Origin: Stratiolaelaps scimitus
Taxonomy: Eukaryota; Arthropoda; Arachnida; Mesostigmata; Laelapidae
Length of the DNA stretch: 64,000 nucleotides
Direction: 5' to 3'
NCBI GenBank assembly: GCA_019614645.1
Contig: JABWDB010000018.1
Location: 3,774,501 to 3,838,500, forward strand
The translations under genes were made by a program, and so were the position numbers. Shown piece by piece: positions 46,186-59,021 of the stretch. The notes under the pieces were generated by a model. The model saw nothing but the letters and a program-made list of their open reading frames with translations. It was not told the origin of the DNA and did not search any database. The first letter of the stretch is position 1; each line of letters begins with the position of its first letter.

Positions 46186-49100
46186 GCGCCAAGCAGGACT
46201 CAATCGTCGAAGAACAAGAGGAAGACAACGGCAGCCACAGAAAGCAACGAAGAGAAATGGAGCTCCCCCTTTCGCTGTTTAGCAAACGAAGAATCGAAGG
46301 AAAATCAAAGAGGTGAATGTTGGCAATAAATTTTCCAACTAAACATGTTCGTCTCGATACGGCGACGGTGAACGCCGGTGACGCTGCGGAGGCGATGAGG
46401 CTCTATTTCTTCCCTGTATCGTACATTGGAAAATTTCATTTATCACGTGGGACTATGTGTGTGTCTGTGTTTGTGTGTGTGTGTGTATATATATATATAT
46501 ACACATCAGAGACGTGTTGTACTGTGTAGCGATCACTACAACGGTGAATATACCCCTAGAATAACAACAGCAGCAACAACAGTGCTGTTGTACCTTAGCG
46601 TTATTATTTTGAACGATTGCAGCAATACCATTAGTTAGTTCTGTGTAGTTCCTCTAAGTGGCTTATAGCAGCCATTGTGCGCGCCGTATGAAAATACTGC
46701 TCATGCCCCTTTGGGTATTCTCCGTAAAATGTACTGCTCGTATGGTTGCAATTCTGTCGGTCGAAGCTCACAGCGAAAAGGAGGGGATTTGTCGAGGCAA
46801 CTGGACCTGCGTGTGGTTTCACCCCCTATGATGGATCTGTCCCTCGATCAGGTTCTGGCAGTAATTACAACTTAATTGAATTGCCTGCAGGGACTACAAT
46901 GGATTTTCCAACGAATGCTTCCGTCTGCTTACCACGGCACACATCGCATGTTGACGGCGGCGACCCAGCAGGCGAACAGCAGCAGGACGAGTGTGCACGG
47001 CTTTGTCAATGAGTTATGATGAAAATGCTGACTGATATGATTCGGGGGGCCCCATCGGTCACTTGTGAGCCCAGCAGTTCTTACGTACAGCTTGCTGGCT
47101 GCTCATAAACGCTACTCAGTGAGAAAACGACAAATGCATCATTGGCGAATCTTGTGATTGAAATATAAGAATATTGCATATCACAGAAACAGAAACGCGC
47201 AAGCTTGCAGCAACATCCCCCCCCATATTCCAAGCCTCTCTGTTCGCTGTACTCGGAATTGTTTACGACTTGTGTATGATATCTACCTGCGTACACACAT
47301 AATTTATTGTGTGTTTTAAAGATATACAATAATTAGTGACGGTGCTGGCTTGAGAGAGCGGGTTCGGGATGGTTGTGAACACAGGGTAGCGTGTCAGGCC
47401 GATCTCTGTATCTGTCTCCCCGGTTGAGTCAGGCATCGAACCATATCATCCACCTATCTCCGGTGTTGGCAGCGAAGCTTTCCACTGAAGCGTGCGATCG
47501 TGTTATCGGCGCCGATCTCGGGTGGGACCGATTCCTGAGCATCCCTACGGTTACCGTATCATCAACGATTAACTGTTGCCGTTAACGCGATAACAATATG
47601 ATGATAATATTAGAATAATAACACTATCTAGTCATTTCCAGACGACGCCATCCCTGTGACGATTTGCATCGCAGCGATCGATGTTCGACGCGGCCAATGT
47701 TTACGTCGGCGTTCATGAAATTGATGTGTTATCGTGCACTAATGTGTCCATAGCAAGCGTATTCGGTCGGCTTCGTTTTGATTATGCAATAGGATTATTA
47801 AGGGAAAATGCAACTAATATTTAACAACAAAAAGAAAATAATAACAACAACAATGGTAGCGAGGACAACTTTGCCCTAAAGCTGCCAGCGAAGTAAACCT
47901 GTCTGGAGGAACAGTTAATGCAGGATAGGACGCTGACAACGTGGCGAAAACGCAAATCTCAAACATTGATTGAACAAATATACTTAAAATCATTGCATAT
48001 TGCAGCGCGAGCCTGACGCTTGTAAAAAACGTAATGATTTCTCTCTGTTCTATGACGCCATCGTTTGACATGGTAATCGCGTGCTTAGAATCAAGCATGA
48101 AATAGAGCCAATGCAGATAATAATAATAGTGATGATAATGACGATTTAATGTAATTCGAAGGTACAACGATACACGTAGTCGTTCGCAATGTTACTTGGG
48201 CCATGGTGCCGCTATTCCACGCAAAATCGACTCTACGTTGAGGACATTTACAGCTGTTAGTTGACAAACGCAATTCGAGGAAAAGGTGGGACCAATCGGA
48301 ATTGTGTCGAAAAAGTTGATTGTAAAAAAAAGTAAAGTAAAGAAGCAACATTTTTTTTATAATCTCTTGGCTAAATAAGCGAAGTCTAGATGAATGGAAG
48401 ATATGCGACAACATATATATATATTATACCTTCATAGGGTGACCTGTCATGAGGTATCTGCAATACCCATTTGTACTCTGTTTCTCGCAGCTTTAATCTC
48501 ACAACATGTTCACGTATGGCATGACCAACTGTGGTTAGTCACACCACGCGTGAGTATCTGTCCCTCGTTGCCCTATCGTTTCGATGAATTTTGTCCGCCC
48601 ACAACAGCTTGCACGCATCTCCATGAACAGAGGATTGATCCTTGATTTGACCCGTTTTCCCTTATTGATTACGTCAAACCTATAACTCACGCCATCGAAG
48701 CAGTGGAGAACAGACAAAGTGAGGCTTTGGTCAACGCTAACGCCGATGGTTGAATGCTCAGATTTGCCGGTTCGCTCAAATCGCGAACTGTGCAAAACTG
48801 ACAGTGTTTCGTCATGGATCCTCTTGTTGGCACTGATTGCGCTGCGTTCGCTGTCTGCGCTTCCAGTTGGCCACCGTATCTCATGTGGAGAAATATCAGA
48901 AATCGCCTATCTGTCGCTGAGGTTCTAAGCTGACCCACGCGTGCTACTATGTGTGTGTATCTTATGCAAATGTATATATATATATATATATATATACATA
49001 TATAAAGAGAGAGAGAGAGAGTAATCCTCATGATAGTCGGGCAATGGCGTGGCGTCAACGGCCCCGGTATCGACTTCATTTAATCGTACATCTCCTCTCC

Positions 49101-52100
49101 ATACACATTCATATCTATATATGCAGTGTTCATAGGCGACATTTTCAATATGATACATTAATCCATCTTAAATACGCAAGATTTGACAACATGTACGATA
49201 CGATAACGCCATTTTCGACTCTACACCAGAGCGCACAGAGACACACGCAAGCAGACAGATAGATGACACAGACAGACACTACAGGAGAACGCGACACGTA
49301 GGATCGTAGATTTGATATATTTTCTTCTTGTTGTGGCGGCGGCTGCTGCCGCTGCTGTCACCGCCGCTGCCATCGTTGAATGGAGACTTTCAGAGCATCT
49401 CGAGTGCCGCTGGCAAATTGTCGGTGTTGTCATGTTCCTTTTTCTTGTTTTGTTTTCCCGCTCGGGCGGTCGCAGTCCCAAAAAATAAAATATCTGTCAC
49501 TGCTCATCCACTACGATGTTTGCTGTTGCCAATGTGCTCATGTACGCTAAATATTCGTATGAATTAAATTTGTAGTTCAGTTGCTGGCGTGGTGTTCCGT
49601 GCAATGATACTATGTATTGAGATGAACAATCTCGCAGAACGGCGTACGGCAGATGTACTGTCCAGCAGTCGTCATATCGCAGAGATCAGCAGTGTTCACC
49701 GCCGCAGCAAGCGTTTATATTGCGACTCCTCTAATAGTGCTGTACACCCTATTGAATATAATCGTTGAAGTGGTCGTCTTGAAAGAACGACGACGACAAC
49801 GCCAACAACAACAACAACATCTGAGAGGTGTTGGCAGTCGGCATAGGATGCCCGAGGCGGGTCCACGCCGGAGGCCAGCGATGACGAGGCGACCAGGCGC
49901 GCCGGTCGACATAAACACCATACAAGCAGTCAGTCGAGCCGGCCAGGCAAGCAACAGAGTAGTAAGCGCTAACGGCGTTCACCAACCCGGTGGACACGGC
50001 CACCTCTGACCCCCGTCGATGCCGCGGGCACCGAACAACGTCAGCTGCAACGGCATCACCACGAGCGGCTGAGCGACGCAGGGCCCGTTTGCGGCAGCGT
50101 CGTACGGGCGTCAATCCGCCACTCCACGAAGTATGGAGCGAGCGCAGGAGAGAACTCGTGCCTGGACAAGCACGACGTACGAGTTCCCCTACAACACGAC
50201 TCATACACTTGCGATCTAAGCGATGCTGCCGCCGCCGCCGCCGCCGCCACTGGGAGGATAACGACACGAGTGTATAAGTACGACGCGGACGATAACGGCG
50301 ACGTACACCACAGGCGACGACGGATCATGCGCCTACCTACACTCGGTATTAACAAGCGTCGCGCTGCTGCTGGGCCAATGTGTGGTAAGTCATTGACCAG
50401 AGGGCTCTGGCAGGGACGGGTTGCCTCGGTAGTCGATGTGTTTATATATGCAATGGCATGCATAGCTCCAGTGGTAAATAATAATAATATTAATAATAGC
50501 ACAGTGGTGCTAATTGAAATTGCGCGCGTTTGCCTTCGAAAGTTCACCAATACCATTCGGACTATACCCATATATGTATATGTATATATATCAGATGGCA
50601 TTCGAAATATCGCTAGCGTTTAGGACTCGAGCAAATGGATTGGAGTCGTGCTTAAATTGAACAGATGGACTGCGCATAAATGCTGATAATAAGAGATTCA
50701 GTGGAGAGGGCTGGTCAAGGAGGACATTGGTCCTGTGCTGGAACAAATTGTTGCTAGACTTTCTGAGAGGCAGGAGATCTGTAATCGTCGCAGATAAAAA
50801 TGATAAGATAACCAGTTGGCGGCTATGCCCATCCGATTCTGCTCGGAGAGAAAATACCCCGTGAAATGATCTAATTTCCTTGGGGTGTCTATTGTTTGCC
50901 AGGCTATATTAGGAGCTTTTCAATCAACACATAAGACATCAAACTCAACGAGCGCACTATACAAGGACTGTTCCGGATACTGTAGGCATATTTTTTCAAG
51001 GCTAGTGCGGGAACTTCTTCAGTTATATATGATCGAACATTCGTCTTTTAAATAGACCGATTGAATATTATTAATTATTAATAATAATTATTATTATTAA
51101 TTATCATATTGTTATTATTAAATTTGCAAACAGAACTTTTATTACGGCTCATAGCCGATTGAATGTTCGACTCATCTTATCGTCTCGAGAAAGCAGTCGC
51201 ACTCTCATGGTCCCCGCATAGGATTCATCATTAGCAGCAACAACAAACTCTCCCATTATCGTACCTGAGTCCTTCGAATCAGCCGCGGAACTACACCAAC
51301 AGCAATCTACCGTGGGACAGGCTGATTCCGTAGAATCATTGCGATGATATCACCGCTACAGCGAAAATAATTAATTTCTTAATTCATTCAAACCATGAAT
51401 CACGTCCTTTACCTTTGGGACTACAAAGTTACGCTTAATTCAATGCAAGGATGTCGCACGAACAGTTTCACTGCGAATATGGTGGCTAAAACAAGAACGA
51501 GTATATTGAGCCATATTCTCATTTGCGCTAGAATTATTCTCTCCTCAGTTGTTCATAGTTGGTAAACTTTTACCGACTGTGAACTAACGTAGATCACATA
51601 GAGACCTGTTGGCCAGTATCGTCCGTCATCTCGTTGATACAGCATAATCAACCTATGAGTTTTGAGATGATGTTGTTGAACAGCCAGACAGCTGTTCGTC
51701 AAGAGTGCGTTTGTGCCACACTTTTTTTTTCTTTTTTTATAATTAAATAATGCGAATATAACAACACTAACGAAGTATTGACGCCCTCAATGAGCGAGAC
51801 TGTGAACTAAATCTGTATCTAGAAATTTGTCACAGAACATTTACTCGATGGCCGATTAGCAGTTGTGTAATTCCATGCTGCGCTTGCGTTCGTCTCAATG
51901 ATCAATGTCATGAACATAACGAAAAAAAAAGATAATATTGGCATATTATTATTATTGTTATTATTAGTAATATAGTTGTATTAATAGCAGTAATGTAGAT
52001 GTGAAACGCTTTCTAGATCTTCGTCGATTGTTGTCAATAATTGTCCCCCCTTTTGGGTCACTATTACATTTATCTTCTGGCGCGATTCTCATTAATGACA

Positions 52101-52158
52101 CCTCCCTTGATAACATCATAAATGTATAACATATTATATATTTGACGCAATTATCTGA

Positions 52159-52190
<32 letters not shown>

Positions 52191-55100
52191 CATCATATAT
52201 ATATATACATGTATATATATAATTGATATTGAAACGAAGTATGATTGTGATCGATGAAAACAAAGATACTATACAAATAGTAAATATTAATTATAATATA
52301 ACAGTAATAATAATGATAATAGTCGTGATCAATTTGCACCGCTCCCCATCCGCCTTTAATTTGGCCACCATACGTAAATCTGTCTTATTAGGAAAATATG
52401 CAACTTCTGCACTCAATATTGACAGGGGACTTAATTAAGCGAAGCATCCACTCGTTGGCAGGGTATACAAGCTAATGAACGGCGGAATGGTTAACTGCAT
52501 TCCCAGAATTGTTCTTGTTTCGGTTGGGCGCGTATCGACGTGCGTACTCATCGTGTTAATGGCCGCCCCACTTAGTCGAATTTATATTGGCGTCCTTTTG
52601 GTCCTTCGCAACGAGTTTCATCCGTTTATAGCATCGACCGTCCGCTGAACAAATGGGAGCGAGCACTGACGTGGTCCTGATTATCTCTCTCTCTCTCTCG
52701 TTGTTTTTTTGTCGTAATGAATTAATTATTATTATTCTTATTGTTATATTATTATTTCTACTACCTTCTTACTGCTTTTGATGCCGGGATCCGCTGCTCC
52801 ATGGTGAAATTGAGCTGGTTTTGTCACCTCGTAACGACTGCTATAGTATTGTATTGTATGACCTTTTTGGTGTGCTTGCTTTACAATGGGAAGTCGCTTT
52901 GCTTTTGTGTGTGATTTTTGTTTGGTTTGTTTTGTTTTTGTATGAAAGGTTTATGTGTAGACAATAATTAGAGTAAAGTAGATATTCTTATCGTGTCATT
53001 ATAATATCGTTACACTGTTAGCGTACCTCATGAATTGACCCTTGTCGAACACAAGGTAATTTTTTTGAAAACTTAAATATATATATATATATGTTTTTCA
53101 GGGAATCATAAATGGGTAGGTAAATTTCTTTAGGTAAATTTTTTATCTTACTCCGGCAGAGTGACATGCATGTAGAGATGGATTAAGTTAATCGCCGAAG
53201 CCATATATAAATATATATACACATACATATTAATTGCAAAATAAATGCAAAAATAGTAATCATAATTTCCATTGTCATCCTGTACATCCTGCATGGTCTG
53301 TAATGATCATGTTTTATTCGTCAAGTTTAATTTATTATAGAATAACTCTACATAAAATATATGGTCAAAGATTATCCTGATAACGATAGAGGTGTCAATA
53401 TTCGTGATGGCAATGTGCCGAGTTCACATCGGCAACTTTTGCCATAGTTTGTTATCGAGAAAACTCGTTTTTTTAGCATTTAATCATTCTCCCTTGCCAC
53501 GAAATAAAATTTCAAGTGTCAAATTATTTTCGTTCTACTCTCATGTGTGTGAATGCGCGTGTTTGACAGCAGTAATATACATAGAGATAAAATAATTTAG
53601 GCTCGAAAGGAGGCGATTAGATATCCCTAGTTGCTTAGCCCAGTATATATATATATATATATATTGTTTATAATGGAAATCCATGAACTGTTAGACACGT
53701 CCCGGACAATGACGGATACGCACGGATAATGCACATACACGAAACAATACAGTGCCATCGTGTTGCTGGATTTATGCTATTTTCCCTGTTTTTGTTCTTG
53801 CCGCCGCTGTTGCTATCTGTTGTTCAACTTATTTTTGGTTAAACCCTTCCTTGCCTCGTATGCCCACCATATATATATATATATATATATATCAGCGTAA
53901 TTAATTCTACCACTACTTCAGCAATTACTGCCACCGCTATTTCTACTGACTTGCAGCTACTACTACTACTACAACTACTGCGATTTCTAGCGCAAATACG
54001 AGTGAAGCCTCGCGGTGGTGGTGGTGGTGCCGATGCCGGTGGTGGTAACAGCGGCGGCGGCGGCGGCGACGGCGGTAGCCAGCGCGCATCTCACCGAGTG
54101 GTCGTCGGTCGTGCGCCACTTGGTCGCTCGGTCACCCGCTCATTGGATAACGTGGCCGGTCCCCACCAAAATGCCAGAGCTGTAGTGGTCGCCTTTACAC
54201 TGGTCGCAACAGCAGCAGCAGCAGCACAGCAGTCCCAGCCGTGCTCACCGGCACTGTCTGTCTGTGTGTGGCGGCGCTGTCACGCGCGACGATATTCCCC
54301 CGCGGGGTAGAAACATCACCATCATCGGTACCACCACCACCACCGGCACAGCAGCAGCAGCAGCTGTTACGGGAACAACCAATGACGAGGTCCAGAGGCG
54401 CGCGGCGGTGGCGCATAACTCTTCATTCCCGCAGGCGGCGCTCACTTGACCCCGTCGACGGGGACCGGGGGTCAAATTCACACACGGCTAATGCTATTGC
54501 TTCTACCGTTTGCTGCTGCTGCTGCTGCAGCTGTTGTTATTGCTGCCGCCGCCGCCGTCGCAGCCATCGTCATAGCTGCAGAATGGATAAACACTTCTTT
54601 TTCTTCATTTCAGGGCGAACGTCGAGAATCGACGGGGAGTGCGCCAGCCGGTCGCAGGCCAAACGCTCCTGAAACATAGCGATGTTGCTGGTCGGATGAT
54701 GCTGATGCTGTCCGCCATCGTCACCGTCATCAACATCATCATTGTTGTTGCTAACAACAACAACAGCAACAACAGCCACAGAGGCGGCGGCGGTGGCGGC
54801 TACGGCACAAGGCAACGAGGCCTATCGCGTTCGTCGCTTTAAACGAATACCGGAACGACAAAACGGAAGAAGAAGAAGAACAACGGCGAGAAGCGGGATC
54901 AACTCGGAGGCGTTCGCTGGCGACAGCGACCAGATGACGACGGCGGGCGGCGATGTCACTGGCGATGGACGCTGATGGCGGCCAGCGGACGACTGCCAAA
55001 CGCGCGACGGTCCCGCGAAGCCATGAACGTTCATGCCAGTGGCAATCGGATGATGGCGACGATAGTTTGATGTGTTTTCCACCATCAGCGCCATCAGTAG

Positions 55101-55554
55101 GAGAACTACTACAATGCTCTCAGAGGTGAAAACTGCTGGTGAATTCCTCCTGCTCTTGTGACTGTTCTAGCGCCGACGCTATGCTCGCATTCAGGGGGAA
55201 GGCGTTGGGAGTTGTGGGGGACGCATGGCGGACCTACTCTGGGCGAAGTTACTCGTGGCGATTCGACGGACGGCTATCGTAGCAGAAACTTACTGTCCGC
55301 GACAGTGACAAAAGATAGAACCCGAGGACACAGGCGTTTGAATATGACCGGATCGATCGAGCGTCGTTGTTCACTCAACCGCCGTTCAGGTCGGATGCCC
55401 AGGGATACGACAGCAACAAGGGGAAACAAATATCGTGCAACCGGGATCTGAAAGCGGGGACAACTGCGCAGACGCGTGTTATCGTGACGAGACGAGGATT
55501 CGTGAGTGCTAATATTTGTGAGCCAGCCCGGAAAATTTACTTTATATAAATAAA

Positions 55555-55603
<49 letters not shown>

Positions 55604-58600
55604 TGATTGCTGTTCTGTAGACAGCTAAACCGTGAGGTCCGTACATACATGCGTTTCGCATATTAAAATCTAATCTAGAAGATCACCGCAAGCGTTGATT
55701 GAAATAGTCGTGAGCAAATAGTCAGTACATCTTTACCCGATCCCTCATGAACGCGTGGTGATGCCGCTTAATTGGTAGCGGATGTCGTCGTGTATGAGGC
55801 AGCCAACTTATCTGAATGTGTTTATCCTAAAAACTTCTTTGTCCAAGTTGACATTTTTTCATTGATACTGCTATGCAACGTGATGTCAATATATTCGCAC
55901 GTATACGTACCTCACTTCGACGAGGTTTCGGTGGCGAAAATCAACAACGTAAAATCATTGGAAATCATTTCAACAGTAAAAGTGGCTTCAGTTGACGGTC
56001 AATTTTAGCAACAGGGGAAAGAGTCATTCAAAAATGGGCGAGACGCCAAACGCAACATCTCCTATAGAATCCATTTGTCGTCTGGTAACATCCGCAACGG
56101 CGAATTTCTACCAACAGTTCAAGTTCTTCAACACATCCGATGTTAAATATTATTGTTCCCAGTGCTCGAATTGTATCAGTCACAGTCAATCCAGGATGGA
56201 TACACTCATGGCCGTTCGAACATCTAAAGTAAGGTAAATTTTCCCGGGGGAAACTCACAGCTAAAATTTCACAATATGTCCGCGGTACAACTGCTTTCGG
56301 CATAAGGCTTCTAACGGCCTTTTTATAAGCAAACGTGCAATAGTGGAGATCGAACCAGCGTCTCCTTCGATTGCAAGGTGCACACGAATGCACCAACACC
56401 GGGCTCGACGTGTTCAACGATCGACGATTATTTCGACTACTGATCTATTGTTAATTAGATCTTATCGATTAATTACTAATAATCGTAATTATTAATCCTA
56501 AGTGAAATCTGAGACGTCTACAGCAATCGAACAACAATGTCTATTCGAACAACAGAGTGTTCCCAGCTATAACAATGGCTAATTCAGCTGTTAACCCTCC
56601 AACAATTCCCAGGGGTCAACAGGTACAGCAACTTTCACCGCGTACATGTGCGGCTCAGCCAAGTGGACAGCGACGATGATCTGATTTCAACTGTCACCGT
56701 GGTCCGATCTCTTCATTAAATATATCCTTCCTCTCTTTCTGCCCTTTACCATTGCGTTGTAAGTTGAATCAGCTGATCAGCACAAGTAACAAGTCGAATC
56801 GTCAGATTCGGTCAGAAATCTGGATGACGACACCTTAACAGCTGATTCATTTCCGACGAACGCATTAGTAACTTTACCGTAATAAGAAAGACAAAACCGG
56901 CTTGAAGAGGTAGAAAACAAAAAAGTAACCGTGCGCTGGCTTACAATAGTCGATCGCTGCAGAAATTGCGGCTGCCGCTCGAGAGAACCCGACTCGATAG
57001 TTTAGCCTCTCATACGAACCACATGAACGTGATCATCCCCTTTCTGGGACTCAATTTTTCTTTGTCTTCTGATCAAAGTTACTATTCCATACAACATAGT
57101 CGAATGTTTATATGTGTGCGTGTGTGTGTGTATGTGTGTACCTGTGTGTTTATTGGTGTACAACTCCTTTGTCTCAAGACGTGTCTCACGACTTGGAACA
57201 GAAGCCATTGTTCCAGGAGTTGCTATACACCCCGAGCCGGCAGATAATGTCGCGTTAGCGGGAAACGCCGGCAACGCCAATAGCCAACGACAGCAAGCGA
57301 GGGGACCAAGATATTATACTGCTACCGATGACGAGAGACGGCTATAGAACGCGGGTCAGAAACACAACCGCTGAATCTGCTCTACCACTACTCAGACTGC
57401 ATAGACAGGCCCACAGCCTTTGTTTATATGGCAGGGCTCGAGGAGGCGTAGTTAGACAGACCACTTAGAGTTGTTCTTGGTTTCGTCAGCCTCTTCCATA
57501 GTTGTAGCAGCAGCAGCAACAGCAACAGCACAGGGAGATGGTACCACAACGCAAAATGCGGCAGCACTTCTACGATGATCGACGCAGAAGAGTAGTTAAG
57601 AGGAGAGAAGACAAAGGCCTATTGTGGTCAGCGGCCGAAATAGGACCGGTGTAAATTATGTGTCAGGTAGCTAGCCAATCCCGCCTGTGATATCTTCGTT
57701 ATTTGGAGAATCACCGCTGGAGGTAGAGACCCCGTAACGAGGTCGAGTACGACGCAATCACCTCAGGACTTGGTACATTTTTCAACGCACGTGTTTCATG
57801 CTGTTTTCTCTCGAATCCGCTTTATATGGCCTGGCATATCGACTGCCTCAGCCGTATTCTATATGAGCAAAGCATTGCATTGTTTACCATATGATGGTAA
57901 CTCGTTATTTTCCTCATGGTTTATCCTTCTGAGGATAATGGGCATTCGAGAGGAATTAGCTGCAGATCAGCTATTATTATTATTGTTATTAGAACAAGTC
58001 AACTTGTGGAACACTTTAAACGAGAATGGGGTTTCGCTAGACGTCCAAGAACAAATGAGCTAACGAAGAACATGGCGAAGAAAATGAATCCTCTATTTTA
58101 CGGCATTATCCACCAATACACGTGAAATGTTTACAATAGCGGGGAACGAAACATACATTGACAACCAATGGGGCAATGCAAATACTAGCAGGTAGCTCTC
58201 TCTTTGAGGACCTTGAAACGGAGAAACTGCGTGAAATGTTGGTGGGTTTGAGGAAAGAGATTTTTTGATCCTAGAACATTGTACTCTTAGAATTAGTTGG
58301 CTGCTGAGTGGTCTTCTTTTGTCGTCTATAGTGTATATAGCATAGGGATTTTTAAGTAGATTGCATCATCTGGGGTGCAATATAGCATTCTTATTCCAAA
58401 TCGACATCTCTTGATAGTGAGACAATAGGCTCATAGGCCTACATGTTAGGCTATACGTCCTTTCGATCCGTGAATCCTGCATGCCTGCCACAGACAACAA
58501 GAGGTCGGGGGCTATAATGTTCATACCTAGTTCCGCCCTACGATGCAGCGATTCCCGGAGCTCTGCATCGCAGATCGTGCATTTGCGCTCCGCCAGTAAC

Positions 58601-59021
58601 AAAACTTCAAACTCGAAAAAAATTTCCTCCTCTAAAAAAAAAAGTAACGAAACTGGTTTCGTAGTTGTTTATATGAAAAAAATAGTTGAAAAACGGCTAT
58701 TTTTCCCTTCGTTAGCCGACTTCCCTGTTCCCTGTTGAATGTACAGCGCACTCACTTGGTGAGCGTTTCGAGGCTCGACGTGTATATGGTCCCGCCGACG
58801 TCGATGTGCACAGGGGCTGTATAGCGGGACGCGGCCGCTACGCAAGGTATTCCCGAGATTTTCGGCGGCTGAGCTGCGGCGAACAGCTCGGGAGGTGAGG
58901 CCCCTGCACCTAATGAGGTGGTACCTAACGCTGCGCCCAGTGAGGCGCCCACTCCACCAGCGGCTTGGGCATTCGCGTGGGCAGCGGCGGCGGCTGCCAT
59001 CTGAAGTATCTTTGGGTCCAT
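40072..59021 (-). CDS. KCTD15: KCTD1/KCTD15-like BTB domain protein (last exon not found)
   Basis: Three minus-strand exons (59021-58756, 40888-40461, 40271-40072) join with phases 2 and 1 into 298 codons ending at a phase-0 donor. Residues 1-70 are Ala/Gly-rich. The BTB/T1 domain runs from about 71 to 165, beginning VHIDVGGTIYTSSLETLTK and continuing YPESRLGKLF, IVLDSLKQHYFIDRDG and FRHVLNFLRTGSL. A linker of about 60 residues with a basic cluster (PKRARLEKARLEEQRE) follows, then the family's C-terminal domain (SISPDLGERVLISGDRALVE, AVFPEV, RFPLNGFTKLNS). KCTD1 and KCTD15 assemble as oligomers through the BTB domain and repress transcription (AP-2 is a known target). Here the nuclear-repressor role is inferred from similarity. 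In the family a short final segment with a Gly run and SQFSEYV follows this point; its exon was not located. Start at 59021 is the in-frame ATG just after a splice acceptor. The insect counterpart is called tiwaz. Confidence 0.9.
40461..40888 (-). CDS. KCTD15: KCTD gene exon with the rest of the BTB domain and linker
   Basis: Acceptor GGCCCGCACAG at 40889, then one base completing Lys and TAC CCC GAG (YPES), an exact phase match to the exon 17.9 kb upstream. Donor CTCG|GTAAAT below 40461, phase 1. It carries most of the BTB fold and the basic linker. Confidence 0.92.
40889..45160 (-). other. KCTD intron, proximal part
   Basis: Contains (TA)n tracts at about 43459-43476 and 44050-44064, a (TG)n run at about 44190-44210, a 10-bp inverted repeat (44087-44096 and 44137-44146), and overlapping open frames at 44.5-44.9 kb on the minus strand that are noted as a finding. 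No confident exon. Confidence 0.4.
45169..45334 (+). CDS. Possible unassigned terminal exon
   Basis: An acceptor-like TTATTATTAGGCAG is followed by 55 codons of ordinary composition (for example FPKQLNSANLITNCRVHQPN), ending in a Ser/Pro-rich run and TGA. The other two frames are also open across part of this stretch, so chance is possible. No upstream partner exon was found. Confidence 0.2.
45300..46180. repeat. Triplet-repeat array (CTG/TTG) and flanking low-complexity DNA
   Basis: A (CTG/TTG)n array at about 45750-45829 is followed by CAA/CAG runs near 45866-45890 and a (TA)n tract at about 46152-46181. Long frames on both strands here encode poly-Leu, poly-Cys, poly-Val or poly-Thr/Ala and are treated as repeat artefacts. 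Confidence 0.8.
46891..47019 (+). CDS. Possible unassigned terminal exon
   Basis: The acceptor GAATTGCCTGCAG is followed by a 42-codon frame in phase 0 with ordinary composition (GLQWIFQRMLPSAYHGTHRM, then a Gln/Ser/Thr stretch ending VHGFVNEL) and TGA. Other frames are also open. No upstream exon or family match was found. Confidence 0.2.
   Translation, partial: GLQWIFQRMLPSAYHGTHRMLTAATQQANSSRTSVHGFVNEL
47020..49740 (-). other. KCTD intron, middle part
   Basis: Short TA and GA microsatellites (about 48411-48424, 48971-48995, 49008-49021). No exon, RNA gene or repeat family is recognised. Confidence 0.35.
49750..50395 (+). other. GC-rich island ending in a strong plus-strand donor
   Basis: GC-rich DNA with CCG/GCC triplets ends near ATGTGTG|GTAAGT at about 50394. 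The frames encode Arg-rich, low-complexity peptides. A 5' untranslated exon or alternative promoter inside the KCTD intron is possible. Confidence 0.3.
50396..53940 (-). other. KCTD intron, AT-rich part
   Basis: AT-rich with ATT/AAT runs (51065-51120, 51945-51970, 52720-52760) and TA tracts at about 50573-50591, 52171-52190, 53077-53090, 53644-53664 and 53869-53892. No gene is recognised. Confidence 0.4.
53950..55110. other. GC-rich island with triplet repeats
   Basis: Dense GGT/GGC, CAG and CTG runs lie between AT-rich flanks. Frames on both strands are open but of low complexity. It could be a CpG island or promoter within the KCTD intron. No splice-supported exon was found. Confidence 0.35.
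55500..55548 (+). repeat. SINE-like copy 3 (3' end only)
   Basis: GTGAGTGCTAATATTTG followed by CCAGCCCGGAAAATTTA matches the 3' part of the body in copies 1 and 4. It is followed within about 10 nt by a (TA)n tract at 55558-55600. Confidence 0.45.
56234..56404 (-). repeat. tRNA-derived SINE-like copy 4 (nearly complete)
   Basis: On the minus strand the head starts GCCCGGTGTTGGTGCATTCG and carries the B box GCTGGTTCGATCTCC. The body reads GAAGCCTTATGCCGAAAGCA and continues TACCGCGGACA, ending CCGGGAAAATTTA. The first 36 nt of the body match copy 1 at about 31 positions. Confidence 0.65.
56405..58755 (-). other. KCTD intron, distal part
   Basis: A tRNA A-box-like GTAGTGGTAGAGC occurs on the minus strand near 57395-57383 without a clear B box. 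A 78-codon minus-strand frame at 58602-58366 has ordinary composition but no recognised motif or splice support. A (GT)n run lies at about 57114-57150. Confidence 0.35.

Noticed and set aside
45572..46285. Long frames on both strands (up to 237 codons)
   Set aside because: They consist of poly-Leu, poly-Val, poly-Cys or poly-Thr/Ala from a CTG/TTG repeat array, with no splice support or motif.
54241..54672. 143-codon plus-strand frame in a GC-rich island
   Set aside because: Runs of Gln, Cys, Arg and Pro from triplet repeats, and overlapping frames are equally open.
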